Shown one piece after another: positions 43,301 through 56,207 of a DNA stretch of 64,000 nt. The notes below the pieces were generated by a model. It saw nothing but the letters and a program-made list of their open reading frames with translations. It was not told the DNA's origin and did not search any database. The first letter of the stretch is position 1. Each line of letters opens with the position of its first letter. A program made the translations under genes and the position numbers. This stretch comes from Nereocystis luetkeana (lineage: Eukaryota > Sar > Phaeophyceae > Laminariales > Laminariaceae), in assembly GCA_031213475.1 (NCBI GenBank), contig JARUPZ010000003.1:10443963-10507962 (forward strand), in the 5' to 3' direction.

Positions 43301-46300
43301 TCAGAAAAAGGGATACATGAATAAACCGTGGTCAGGGGCGAGCACTGTACTAAATCCAATACGATAGCCTACGCTCGAGGTTTTTCAAGGATGGTGTCAA
43401 ATTATGTTTTCAGGTTCTACCGGGTAAAGACTTGCGCATGTCACGAGCAGTGGGTGCTTCTGTTCAGCAGTAGATAGTATCGCGAACAGCAACAGCTGCA
43501 GTGCTACCGTTTCATATGATATGTAGTAGGGAGCTCCCAATAGTGTCGGTACGTGCCACCCATGGTAACCGGCACTATCCGGGACACCCGGTATTGTTGC
43601 GAATAGGATCGGTATATATCGGTACCATTGGGGGTTTGAGATGCCCTCGATGGTGCCGGCGTCAAAGAGCGAATGAGGTTGTACGAACACACACAAACAC
43701 ACACTAACGTATGTGCCACCGCAAAACCCTTCTGTTGATAGCACCGCAGTCTTGTTGTGGGGACAGACTGCTTATAACTTGACTGGTTTGTCCCCCAAAC
43801 GCGACTGCAGTCCTAAAAGGCCCGCCAAGAAATCCTGACGGCCGTACTGCTGCAGTTCACCCGCTGCACGGACATGGTGTTTGCCTCTACCGGTCGTGCC
43901 GCGCGGTACAGAGTACATACACCTACGGAATATTCGACAGGAAAACTGGGCCAGGCTGGACTTCTCCTTCGAGAATGGGCGCGTTCCGCACTAACTTCGG
44001 AATAGCGACTCCCGAATTTCGTAGTTCGGTGTTTCCCTGTGAACAACAGCAGCCTGCCTTTCTTGTTGCTCGATTTTTTAGTAGGTTTCCTGCACTGTAG
44101 GGGGAGTGCGCTCATATGTACGCTGGGGTGCCATCATAAGTATGTGTGTTGTGTCGCTGGTACCCTTACTGCTGTTCTGACGCGCCTCTCTAAGTGTGTC
44201 TGTCTCTCTCCCCTCACATCTACAGCAAGCCGGGGAGCAAGGCTGGAGGGGTTTTGTAGTGACGTGGGCGCCTAAACCGGCACTATTCAGAGCCCCGTAG
44301 GGAGGGCAACCGGCAATATTGAGAGCCCGCTCGTAATAATACCGGTACCGGTATTGTTGAGGGTCCCAGTCGTGGCAAGTCATTTTACCGGCATTATTTG
44401 GAGCAGTGGCACTATTCCACCGGCACTATTGGGGACCCCCCCCCCCCACTGCTGTGTGGCATTGTTGTACCACGGCCTCGTTTCCGCTCGTCGGCTTACC
44501 GCGTGCTTTGTCGCCTTCAGCTGTTAAGAGACTGCCAGATCAATACAACAACAGTAAAGCGCGGGGCGATCTCCAGCGCAACATCGCTTTGTGCTGGCTG
44601 TGTCTCCACTTGGCTTGCGACGATAAAATGGCTGCCGCGCAAGATCGAGGATTTTACAGGGATGCGGTCGAAATTGACAACGTTGACCAATCACGTGCAG
44701 TGTGGTGTACAGCCCAAGCCGCGGCTCTTCGATTTGTGCCTCGTATTGAATGATCGAGATGTTTGCTACATTTCATACCGTGCACATACCTGGTAAAAAG
44801 GACCGGTCAAGTTCAAGTTCACCCTTGCAATTCGCTGCGCTTGCTTTATTTATGGCCTCGATGCTGCACATGCGGTTGAGTTCCATATACACTTCTTTTT
44901 TTTCTTTTTCTTTTTTCGTATGTAAGATGTGCTTTTCAGTTGCGGCGCGTTCTGTTTTGTAACAGGCACGTATGATTTTCGTTGTTTTTTTCCTGAGGTA
45001 ATTTCTTCCACTCCAAGATTGTTTTTTGGAGCCTGTCCTGTGACCGCGGACCAGTTTTTTTTTTTGCCATGATGTTTTTGTGAGAACAACATTGGACAAA
45101 CTACAGTGGTACGGGAGGTCTGCCTCACTACCATGCTGCCCTGAACGCCAAAGGTCTCAGTAGACGGCCTTGTTCTTCTACCCTATTTTTTGCTGCGCCC
45201 CCACTCCGCTCCGCCTCCCCTTTCGTCTGTATCTTGTTGCCGCCTGCCCTCGGCCAACGCCCGAAGGGGAAAGCTTGTGTGCACTTCGTTCGGATTAAAA
45301 AGTTGCCGCCAGACCTCCCGCCTCTCCCGGCACTTGCCAGTGTGCCCGGCGTTCGGTGCATTCATCACACGATCGACGTTGTTTTGTTACTGTTGACGTT
45401 ATTTGTTTGCTCACGTTTTCGAGCTGACAGCGCCTCCATGTCTGCACCGTTCAGATTCATTAGCACAATGGGAAGTATGCGCTTGTGTATATGTGGCCAT
45501 GTACGTACCAGGTAAACAGCAAGCGATGCCCGTCCTCCTTTCTGATACTTGAGAGGAGGGTGGTGACAATAAATGCGATTGCATTTGTGCCCTCCGACTT
45601 GAATCGAATATTATTTCCTACTACCGCAGTAGTAGTGTCTCTCCTATCACTCTGACCCAATTAATATCCCGCTTTCCATCCTCGAAGGCTCCTTCCTACT
45701 ACTGTACTTGCACCTTCCTCCCTTTAGCAAACCCTCGTTTGCCCTACTCCTCGTCAATATTCCACCCTAAGATATGGCGATTTTCGTTCTTTGTTTTTTG
45801 TTTTTTCCATTATTTACCTATTCGTTATCTTTTCCATTTAGTATCTTTATTTTCTCCCTTCCTTCTATGCGTAGTCGTAACTCAGATCTGGGGTCACATA
45901 GCAGGCTCTTCCCCTCCCCCCTCCCCACTACCTACGATTCGTGCCTTGCATTTTCTTATCGAGCAAAAAGACTTTTGCCCTTCCTCCCCTCGTTGGCTGG
46001 CACAGCAGCAGTAGTAGCATGGTAGCATCATCGACTGCACGAAGCACTCCCGTATTTTTTACCAGGTAGGGATGATGGCGGTGATGGCTTTCTTGTCCGA
46101 ACTTGGTTGGAAAGGTTGCACTGCTATGTACAACGCCCGCACAGCATGATGCCATTCGTTCTGCTTTTGCAGTGCTCCACTTTTGCTGCAGTAGATCGCT
46201 TTCAGAAACAGGAAGGGGGGGGGGGGGGGGGAGGGGTACTCGATAAGAGAGATGTACTCGATCTCATGCATGGCCGTAGTCGTATGACCATAGATCCTCG

Positions 46301-49300
46301 CGTCCTTACAATGCCGGGGTGGAGCATGTCGGGTTTTCTCCGACCAGGCAGACATTACTTGCACCAAGCGCGATGCGCCGTGCCGTGAGGTGTCCGGCGA
46401 GTCGCATGAAGGGTGAGTTGCATCCCTACTAAGAACCGCTTGAGAGGCGGACCTGCCTATGGATGACAGCTTCAATGAGTTAAATTTAATTTCTGGTGTA
46501 GGGGGGGGCGGGGGGCGGGGGGGGGGGTATATATCATGCATGGCTGTAGTCGTATGACCATAGTCCCTCGCATCCCTACAATGCCGGGACGGAGCACGTC
46601 GGGTTTTCACCGACCAGGCAGACATTGCTTGCACTAAGCGCGAAGCGAGCGCCGTGAGGTGTTCGGCGAGTCGCATGAAGGGTGAGCTAGCTGCATCCTT
46701 TCCAACGTCCTGGCGGGGGACCGGGTGTGAAAATTGCGACTTCTTCTTACATTTTCTCCCGGGCCGTTCTTGGTTTGTTTCCCCCTGCTGAAAATGGTCT
46801 TGAAATACTGTTTTTTGTTTTTGTATTGACAAGGCTCATCCTTATCGGAGAGCGTTTTTTCCATAACTTCCAAAAATTGGAAATAATTGGAGATGTGCAT
46901 CAATATACGGAGGCGTTTTGTCACTATTCGTGAAATTCTACAGAGGCAGAAAAAACAAGTTCGTTAAATTTCACATATTTGAAAAAATAATCAGGGAAAT
47001 ATGGAAGATGGAAAAATTGCGCGAAAAAAATGTGGAAATTATGGAAGAAAGCTCTCCGATAAGAAAATGACCTTAAGTCAGCAGTTCCCTTTTTTTCGCG
47101 GTCGCATTGTCGCAATACCTGGATAGCGTCAGCCGCCGACGTTCGGGTCGAGTCTTACCATTGATACTGGTGACACTAACGGAAGTGTTTTCAGCAACTC
47201 TCGCCCGCGCGATAAAAGTACCACCATCGAAAATTGCGAGCAACTCCCCGGTTGCTATTGTTGCTTTTAGTGTTTTATTGTTTGGTATCGTTGTTGTTCG
47301 CGATTGCTTGTTGTTGTTGTTGTTGTTGTTGTTTTTGTTGTTTTTGTTGTTTTTGTTGTTGTTCGTTGTTGCTTGTTGCTGCTGTTGTCTTTGATTGAAA
47401 CCGCTCACTCTCTACATCCAGCGACAACAACATCCAGCGAACCCCCGTGTCCGTGCTGGTCCTTCCTATTTTCATACATTTCAGCAATTACTGCCAGAAG
47501 CATACCCTATAGAGCGTGGAGTTGACACAGGGAAAGAGAGAGGGGTGCGATCGATTGTTTTTCGGCGCTCTCTCTTGTCTTCCCTTAAAACGGTGACCGG
47601 TAAGAGGTGCTAAAAATCGAACGTTACGTTTTCGGAAGCCTTTCTCTCTCGACCAGACCTTAACCGAGAATACCTTGCGATTCGGTCATTGACAACCTTC
47701 CCGTGCTATAAAAAAACAAAAAAAATCCAGCGCTGAAAAACGATCACACTGGGGTGCAAATTCAACGCATTTATTACGTTATTTTGGTGTGTTTCGCGCA
47801 AATATTGAGACCAATTTTCCTAATTCCACCGTTTCTGGACCCTTTTAGAACCGCAGTCCGTTGTGGGGGGCAAAACACACTAAATTTTCAAGTAGTTTGT
47901 CCCCAAAACGGGACTGCGGTCCTAAAAGAGCCAAGTGCTGTCGCGTACTGTTTGAGCCTCTATTTTCTCAACTCCCATTTTCTCAATTTAGTGCCGCGCA
48001 CTGTTTGAGCCTGAGTTCTTGACTTTCGACTTTCGTAAGCGGTATCGAGGACTGGTTTTCGATGCACGTGCCTATTGTCTCCCAATTTACTAGCTGTTGT
48101 GTTGCGTATTTCTGTTCGAATGCTGCTTGCTTCTGTTGTTTTTTGCTCCCCATTTCTCACGTGGTGTCGCTTATTGTGTGAACATCAATATCTCAAGCCC
48201 CAATTTCGTACATGGTGTCACGTACTGTTTTCATTCATGAAATCCCTATATTTGAAGTGTTGGCACGACACCACTAAAGGAATTGGGGTCAACATTGCGA
48301 TAGCACTTCTAGATTTTTAGGGAGTTCAGTAACCCAGGCTCCACATTTCTGCGCGAATGGAGGCGTCTTGGGCCTCGGGTTCGTCTGCCCCGAGGCCGAT
48401 GCCCCACCCGGGGGTAAAAAGGGCTAGCTCCAGCCAAAAAAATGGTGCAAGTGCTCCATAGATGCTGCTTCTTGTCCGGGTTCAGCGTGAACTTGGCGAA
48501 AGTGCCAGCAAGGACGGCGCATTCTCGAAATGCGGTCGCAAATAGCGCAGTGGAAATTACCAAGGCTTTTCACGGGTCATGACCCGACCCGTGTGTAGGG
48601 TTCGGAAGTTTTTTCGAAATCTCATAGGTCGGAGCGGGACTGGTCGGGTCGGGTCGGGTCGGGTCGGGTCGGGTCGGGTCGGGTCGGGTCGGGTCGGGTC
48701 GGGTCGGGTCGGGTCGGGTCGGGTCGGGTCGGTTCGAGTCCGGTCAGGAGGTCTTCAATTTCCCACGGGTCAGGTCGGGTCGGGCCACCCTTACCCGACC
48801 GGACCCGACCCGATCTGACGAGATTCCATCCGACCCGTGAACAACATAGGAAATTATGTACGCCTCGACCGATGCGTTCGTGCTCACGTGGGCCTGGCGA
48901 GGACACAATCCGCTCCGCTGCGCCGGGTTCCTGTAAAAGGCGAGCCTTTTTGGCCATCATCTACTGCTCCGCGCAGGAATATGACACATCGTCAACGAAG
49001 TACCATAACACAAAACTGACAAAAAACATTCTTAAACCGGCACGGTATATTGAAATTGGTGTAGGATTCACGCTGCTATGATGATACTGGTGGGATATTA
49101 TTTGCTGGTATTGCGTGCTGCTGTATACCATTGTCGGCGAAAATATAAGGACCACTTGGTATTCATAATAGTGTATGAGCGGTACTTATATTTCCGCCCA
49201 GGGCTATGGTATATACCAGTAGAGTGAGTACCGCGAATGGACAACACTATCGGCGACATAAGGCTCGCCTTTTACAGGAACCCTTACCCGACCGGACCCG

Positions 49301-51281
49301 ACCCGATCTGACGAGATTCCATCCGACCCGTGAACAACATAGGAAATTATGTACGCCTCGACCGATGCGTTCGTGCTCACGTGGGCCTGGCGAGGACACA
49401 ATCCGCTCCGCTGCGCCGGGTTCCTGTAAAAGGCGAGCCTTTTTGGCCATCATCTACTGCTCCGCGCAGGAATATGACACATCGTCAACGAAGTACCATA
49501 ACACAAAACTGACAAAAAACATTCTTAAACCGGCACGGTATATTGAAATTGGTGTAGGATTCACGCTGCTATGATGATACTGGTGGGATATTATTTGCTG
49601 GTATTGCGTGCTGCTGTATACCATTGTCGGCGAAAATATAAGGACCACTTGGTATTCATAATAGTGTATGAGCGGTACTTATATTTCCGCCCAGGGCTAT
49701 GGTATATACCAGTAGAGTGAGTACCGCGAATGGACAACACTATCGGCGACATATCGTCCGTGCTTGTATAATCTGCGTAGATTTTACGCTTCCGCTTTTC
49801 GTGGTCTGTATTCTTCTGTTTTTTCGTCATGGTTTCGGCTGTTGACACTCACCCTACACATCGTCCGATGGCAAATAAAATAATAACAACAACGCAAACC
49901 CGTACAAATCATACATATATTTTATACAATTGTGAAATACGTCAGCTGTGAGTTCGACTAATTGAATAGTTGATACTCAGCTTTGCAAGCTTCGTAATAC
50001 GTCTCGTCTATACCCCATTTTTACCCATCTTAACAATTTGTGTGATAAGCCGTTCGCGCGTATTCTGTATTTATAAAGTTAAGAACAAAACTACAGCTGT
50101 GAGATCGAGGAATTGGTCGAAACTCATATTTGCAAGCAGTGTGTGATACTGCGATCACATATACGATGTATATATATACGATCGTACGATGTTATACATG
50201 CCTGGTATCATACCTGGCATATGATACTTGGAAGACCACTCTAAAGACCCGCACACCCCGGAGCGCGCGCGATCGAAGTATCACACAAAACTTGCAAACA
50301 CATCTATATCATGCACGTGCGTATGAGTTTTGAGGAAAAATTAGACATCGACAAGATCTCACAGCTTTGTGCATACAGTATGCACCAGCTTTAAAGCACT
50401 CTGTTTACTACGGTAACTGCTTGCCTTGGATGATTCCAGTGAGTCGTCTGTCGCGGCAGTTTTTCAAGTGTATCGCGTAATTTACTGTAGGCGCGAATCG
50501 ACGAGAGGGAAGGAAGGGCTGGAGTCTTGTCGCGATAAAAATGCAAGGCACAAACATAGTGCGGGGGGGGGGGGAGCCTGCTACGTGGCCTCGGATCTGA
50601 GTTACGACTATAGGAAGAAGAGCCACAAGAAGGGGCGAAAGCTAATAAATGGGAGAAAAAAAGAACTAAAAAACACGGTGGTGCAGATTAGCGTGGTGAT
50701 GATATTTTTCTCCATGCAGTGTATTGACTACCGGTGACGTTCGTATTTTATACAAGTACACCAGTTTTATGTTGGTGTGCCAGTGAGAGGATGGCAAATT
50801 ATGAAGGCATCACGATTCAGATTTTGGCACGGTGAAGAATATCACGAGGTTATGTACCACATCACCATCAGTGTCGACTATAATACGCGTGACACTGCTG
50901 TGCGATATCTGCCTGCTGAAATTATACCAATAAAAGTTGATGGCAAGTTTTATCACCACCATGCAGATCCGGTATGGTGAGAATGTTACGAGATTACCCC
51001 ATTGTCACCACTGCTCTGTCGACTACGTGTGTACTCGTATGGTGTCTGATTTCTGTGATTACGGCAGTGAAAGTTCATGGCAAATAATATTTTACCACCA
51101 TGCAGATTACGCTTTCACGCTTGGTGGTTTGTTGGTATTCATGTGTTCAAGGTTATCGCCACACATGAACGCGGTTTCTCAAGGAAGAGCTACGTACTGC
51201 TACTGCTACTGCTGTTGCTGCTGCGGTTACTGCTGCTGCTGTTACTGCTGCTGCTGCTGTTGTTACTGCTGCTGCTGTTAC

Positions 51282-51312
<31 letters not shown>

Positions 51313-51377
51313 ACTGGTGCTGCAGCGGCTGTTGCTACTACTGGTGCTGCGGCGGCTGTTGCTGCTACTGTTGCTGC

Positions 51378-51410
<33 letters not shown>

Positions 51411-53311
51411 GGCTATTGCTCCTACTGCTGTTGCCGCTGCTGCTGCTGCGGTTGTTGCTACTACTGCCGCGGGTGCTGTTGCTACTGCTGCCGCCTTCTG
51501 CCGTCGCACTGTTAATAGTACACGAAGTAATATCTAAATATCGAAGATAGTACAGCTGTCGCTGGGAACTCGCGCAGCAGGATATTCACAACTGTCGTCA
51601 ACGTGTGTGCTTTCGTGGATGGTAGACGGCGTAACAGTCGTCGTTGTTGTCTCGTCGACACTGCAAAATCCGTTTTGCTGTAACAGCAGTCTGCTGTTGT
51701 TCGGTCACAAGACAGGAGGCATCGGATCAGGCTCCAGTACGCTACTGCTGTACTGGTATTGCTGTAGTACCATACACAAGACCGAAGACATCCGGATCAG
51801 GGACCAGGCTCAAATACGTCTCAAGCTGCTGTGCTGTGTGCGAGTATTATTAGTACGAGTATTCATAGTACGGCGTAGTACCACACACGACAACATTATA
51901 CTGCCGCCGCATGCTGTTACGGGAGACCATAGTAAATAGGACCAAATACGGCTAGTAAAAATAGGTGAATGTATAACAGTAGTTTTTTGTGTGTACTGTA
52001 GGTCCTATTTACTATGGTCCCCCGTAATATTACATACGTACAGCAGTACCACTACGTGTGGTGAAAGCAACGGTAATGACAACGGTCGCAATATTGGCCA
52101 CCTGGACCTCGCTCCCATCGCCTTTACTGCCCCCTCCGCACCCATCCTTTTGTCTGTCTGCTTGTCCTTCCGTCCGCCCGTCCGTCCGTCCGTCCTTCCG
52201 CCGGTATGTCCTCCATCCCCCCGGAAAACGGATGCCATTCTTGCGATTGCACCTTGCATGCGCGAACGAAACTGCAAACGCAAACTCAAATGGAAATAAA
52301 CCTGCAAATGCAACACTCCAATGTCCGGACAAATCGCCGCGGTCTGCTGGTCGAACGAACGATCTTCCCGGACTGTACGCAGGGCCTGAAAATGGGAATG
52401 GAACACCTTAAGGTAAGAAGGGGAGAGGAGGAGGGGAGGGGGGGGGGGGGGGGGGGAGGTGAGCAGAAGGGAGGGGACGGAGGCGTGCTCGTTTTTTGCT
52501 CAACTCAAGCCGTTTGGCTATTTGATCACGCATCCCTTTCGACACGAAGCACCGGGGGAAGGGGGGGTATGGAAGACGGCAATAGTTTGGGGCTAGGGTG
52601 GAGAGGTGGGGAGGATGGAGGGGGGGGGGGGGGGGGGGATCGGTACTCGCCGGCCTCATTTATTTTGCTTGGGGTGCGCACGCGGCGCAAGCCTCCCGTC
52701 TCCCGTCCCACGCAAACAAGCACCGTTCGTGGCTGTCACAAAGGCCAGAGGTTGGCTCGCGGCTGCTTCAAAAGTATGAAGGTTTTGAGGGTGGTGTGCT
52801 TCAACAGCAGCAGTAGCAGCAGCAGAGCGAAAGACGAAGCAGTTTTTTTCAGGGATTTCCATGGGACCCCTTTGGCTCAACCCGGCTGCAGAACGCAATC
52901 CCTTAAAATCGATCCAGCTCCAGCTCCAGCTCCAGCTCCAGCTCCAGCTCCAGCTCCAGCGAATTTAGACGCCCCAGAGCACGTGCCATGGAGTCCGGCC
53001 AGGGCCCGCACGTGCGCGGTAGTGTACCGGCGGACCTTCTGCGTGCACGGAGGCTGGAAGGGTCTCCTGAGAGGCGTGTGGTGTGCAAATACGCGTACCA
53101 GGCAGGTATATGAAAAAGATACGTCTGATGCTCGAACATCTTCCTACCCTGTCCCGCAAAGTAATGACCTTTTGGATATTATAATATGATCGATAGTATC
53201 CAAACGATCCTTGTATTTTGTGAATTTTGTTTCTCGCCCGAAACCGCTACGTACACTTCCATGTTTTTTTTGTCGTTTTCCGTCCGAAAACTTTGAAACT
53301 CGAATTGTGTG

Positions 53312-53342
<31 letters not shown>

Positions 53343-56159
53343 TCGTTCTCACAAATATCGGAAACGCTTCACAAAACAAAACTAAAACTACTGTAGGTCG
53401 GCTCTGACGCGCCGGCGTTCGCGGTGAGTGATCAAGACGGCGCTGAAGTGACCCTGGCATCGTTCAAGGGCCAGAAGAATGTCGTCGTCTACTTCTACCC
53501 CAAGGACGCCACGGTGAGGGAATGTTACAGTTAACACAACGGCATGCCATGTACCAGGGTGCATAAATATTGTACAAACATTCGGTCGGTCTCTCGGTCG
53601 GTCGGTTGGTCGATCGGTTGGTTGATTGGTCGGTTCGGTCAGCCTGTCGGTTGCCTCGTCGGCCAGTCGGTCTGTCGGCAGGTTGGTTGGTCGTTCTGTC
53701 AGTCGGCCGGTATGCATGCACGTAGGTCTGATTTTACCTCGTTGCAATTCATCTAGTTGTCGCTTTCAGGGGCCAGAATACAATATGGGGTGTGTGTTTT
53801 ACCCCGAAGCGCGCCACGGCGAGGGAGTACTAATGTACAATAGAGCAATCACTACGCCGGGCGTTGGGTAGGTCTTTGCGTCTGTCTGGTGCTTTTTGTA
53901 GCGTTCGCTTTGTTTTTTAGTTTATCGGCGGTCAGAAAAACGTAGTTGCGTTATTTTTATCCCCAAGGACGCCATGGTTAGTGTTGCGTCTCCGCGAAAA
54001 AATCAAGTTGGTCTTTGATTTAAGTCAATTGATATTTCAAAATCAATGTTGGTATTTAAAAACAATTGATTTCTGAAATTAATATAGATATGCTTACCGT
54101 AGGGTGTGTATATTTATTGGCTGTGTTGGCTTTATGCGTCTGTTTAAGTACTGTGGAGTAGTGTTTTTCAGGGCTGTTTTCGCGGGTCCGGTCAAACCTC
54201 GCGGGTCGGGTGGGCCGGGTCGGGTCACCTATGCCGACCCCGACCCCGACGCGTGAGATTTCGAAGACCTCCTGACCCGATCCGACCCGACCCGACCCGC
54301 CCCGACCCGACCCGACCCGACCCGACCCGACCCGACCTGACTCGGCCCGTGAGATGTTGAAGACCTCCTTAACCGATCCGCGGACCGGGTCATGACCCGT
54401 GAGCTGCCATGTGTTCTGTTTGCCTTGCCTTGCTTTGCCTCGCCTCTAATCCCTTCCTTCGATTCGCGACCCATGCTCTGCTTTTGATTCCCACTCCATG
54501 TCGATGTCATTGTCCGCCGGTATGGTTGCCCACCGGTGACATAACATGGGCGACAATTGTACCGACTTTTCCGCTGCTCGAAAACCTCCGCGGGTTTCTT
54601 GCTGCTCATCGACTGGCGGCGACGCCTCTTCGCTGCGGAAATCTGGAATATTTGGGGCCTGCTGATAGTCGGGCTGCACGAAAGAGGCCATCACGTAAGT
54701 ATGCGGTTACACCGAGCGCCATGGTTGAAGGTTTGTCCGTGCTGTTGTTGTTACTATTACTGGGGGCCATGGTAAATAGGACCTACGGTACGCACAAAAA
54801 CTTATATATTTACGTATTATTACTAACAGTATTTGGTCCTATATACTATGGTCCCCCGTAATAGTAGTGGCGGTCTCCATGGCCCACGTATTGGCGGTCG
54901 TTTTGGAAATACCGTCATGCGTGGCCCCTGTGGGTTGTGGTGGTGTTCCTACTACTGCTGCTGCTACTGCTGCTACTGCTGCTACTGCTGCTACTGCTGC
55001 TGCTGCTGCTGCTGCTACCATGAATACTGCTACTGCTCTGCTTCCATGTTTACTACTGCTACTACTGGTACTATTTCTACTATTTAGTGCCACAGTGTTC
55101 CTACTACTGCTGCACCTATAACACCACTCCTGTTCCTTTATGTCGTGGTTTGATGGCGGCGAATTATACTATAATATTCCTGTTCCTTTGTGTCGTGGTT
55201 TTATGGCGGCGGAAGAATGAAGTTTCGAGACCCACAAAAAGGAGGAAGCACCGTCAAGAGTACCTACGTACGCACTCTCTTGTTCACGCTTGAGCACAGA
55301 GGGAGGATTGCTACAGCAGTACGTCGTAGTAATGCCGTGCCCTATATTGGCTAATGGCAGTAAAACAAATGCTGCCGCAAGCCCTGAAAGAAATGCTGCT
55401 GGTACAGCTCATATATACTATGTACATATATCATGTATATACAGCGATCGATTTATCACGCCAAGCTTGCAAATACGAGTTTCGAGTAATTTTTCGATCT
55501 CACAGCTGCGACTTTTTTCATTGTTTTTTTCATATACCAGGGTACAGCGTATGACCGCGAATAGGAAAACGCCTACCAGGTACGGATTAATGATATGAGG
55601 TTCACTTTTTGGAGGATGGAGGACGCTACGAAAGAAAATGGAACCTACGGTATGTAAGAATTCGCGCTCAGCGGCTATAAATAGTGCTACACTCAAGTCC
55701 TTCGTAATTGATGGCCTATGCTCATGCTCAGAGTGGTTCAAGGATTGTTTCACATTAGGTGCGGAGCCTTGCTCGCAGCAGTCGTGTTCCTTGTAGGCGG
55801 CCCCACACTGCTGTGATTTAGTGTATTCGTAGGGATGCTTGTAGCCCAAGAACGGTTCAATAGGATAGTGAGGTTTTGTGCTGCATGGTGTGGCGGGTTG
55901 CTTGGATACGAAGCCGTCATTGTACGTAGGCAGCTTCTGGACCCGCCCGTGCTGTTGAATTCTTTACGCTAACCCGAAGGTGTACTTTAGCGCCAAGTAG
56001 CTACGGCATGCTCCCATTGCTGCTGCTGCTGCTGCTGCTGCTGCAGTGCCGTCACAGACAATGGACGAAGCAATAGTCACCGATTGCACATGTATGCTTC
56101 TGTTCGAACTTCGGACGCACAAATGGCGTTTGTAACGACCCACAGAATTTGAAGAATAC

Positions 56160-56207
<48 letters not shown>

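Larger units (their letters stand above)
48788..49754 (+). repeat. Direct duplication, period 493, apparently identical
   Basis: 48788-49261 recurs at 49281-49754 with no difference seen by eye. The 19 bases between them, with the A before, read AGGCTCGCCTTTTACAGGAA, the inverse of a word inside each unit (about 48929-48950). Each unit carries a family C MITE. Confidence 0.9.
41930..53396. other. Bulk of PrxQ intron 1
   Basis: No exon was recognised. It holds a LINE tail (just upstream), MITEs of families A, B and C, repeats D, E and H, duplications and triplet tracts, all listed singly. Confidence 0.55.

Noticed and set aside
48579-48818. 79-codon frame of GRVGS repeats
   Set aside because: Translation of the GGGTC pentanucleotide tract.
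51077-51550. 157-codon poly-Leu frame and its 192-codon Cys-rich partner
   Set aside because: Both are readings of a CTG tract, which stays open in all frames.
52206-53189. 327-codon open frame, the longest in the window
   Set aside because: Mostly low complexity (polyglycine from G-runs, CAGCTC repeat), no motif, and it sits inside PrxQ intron 1.
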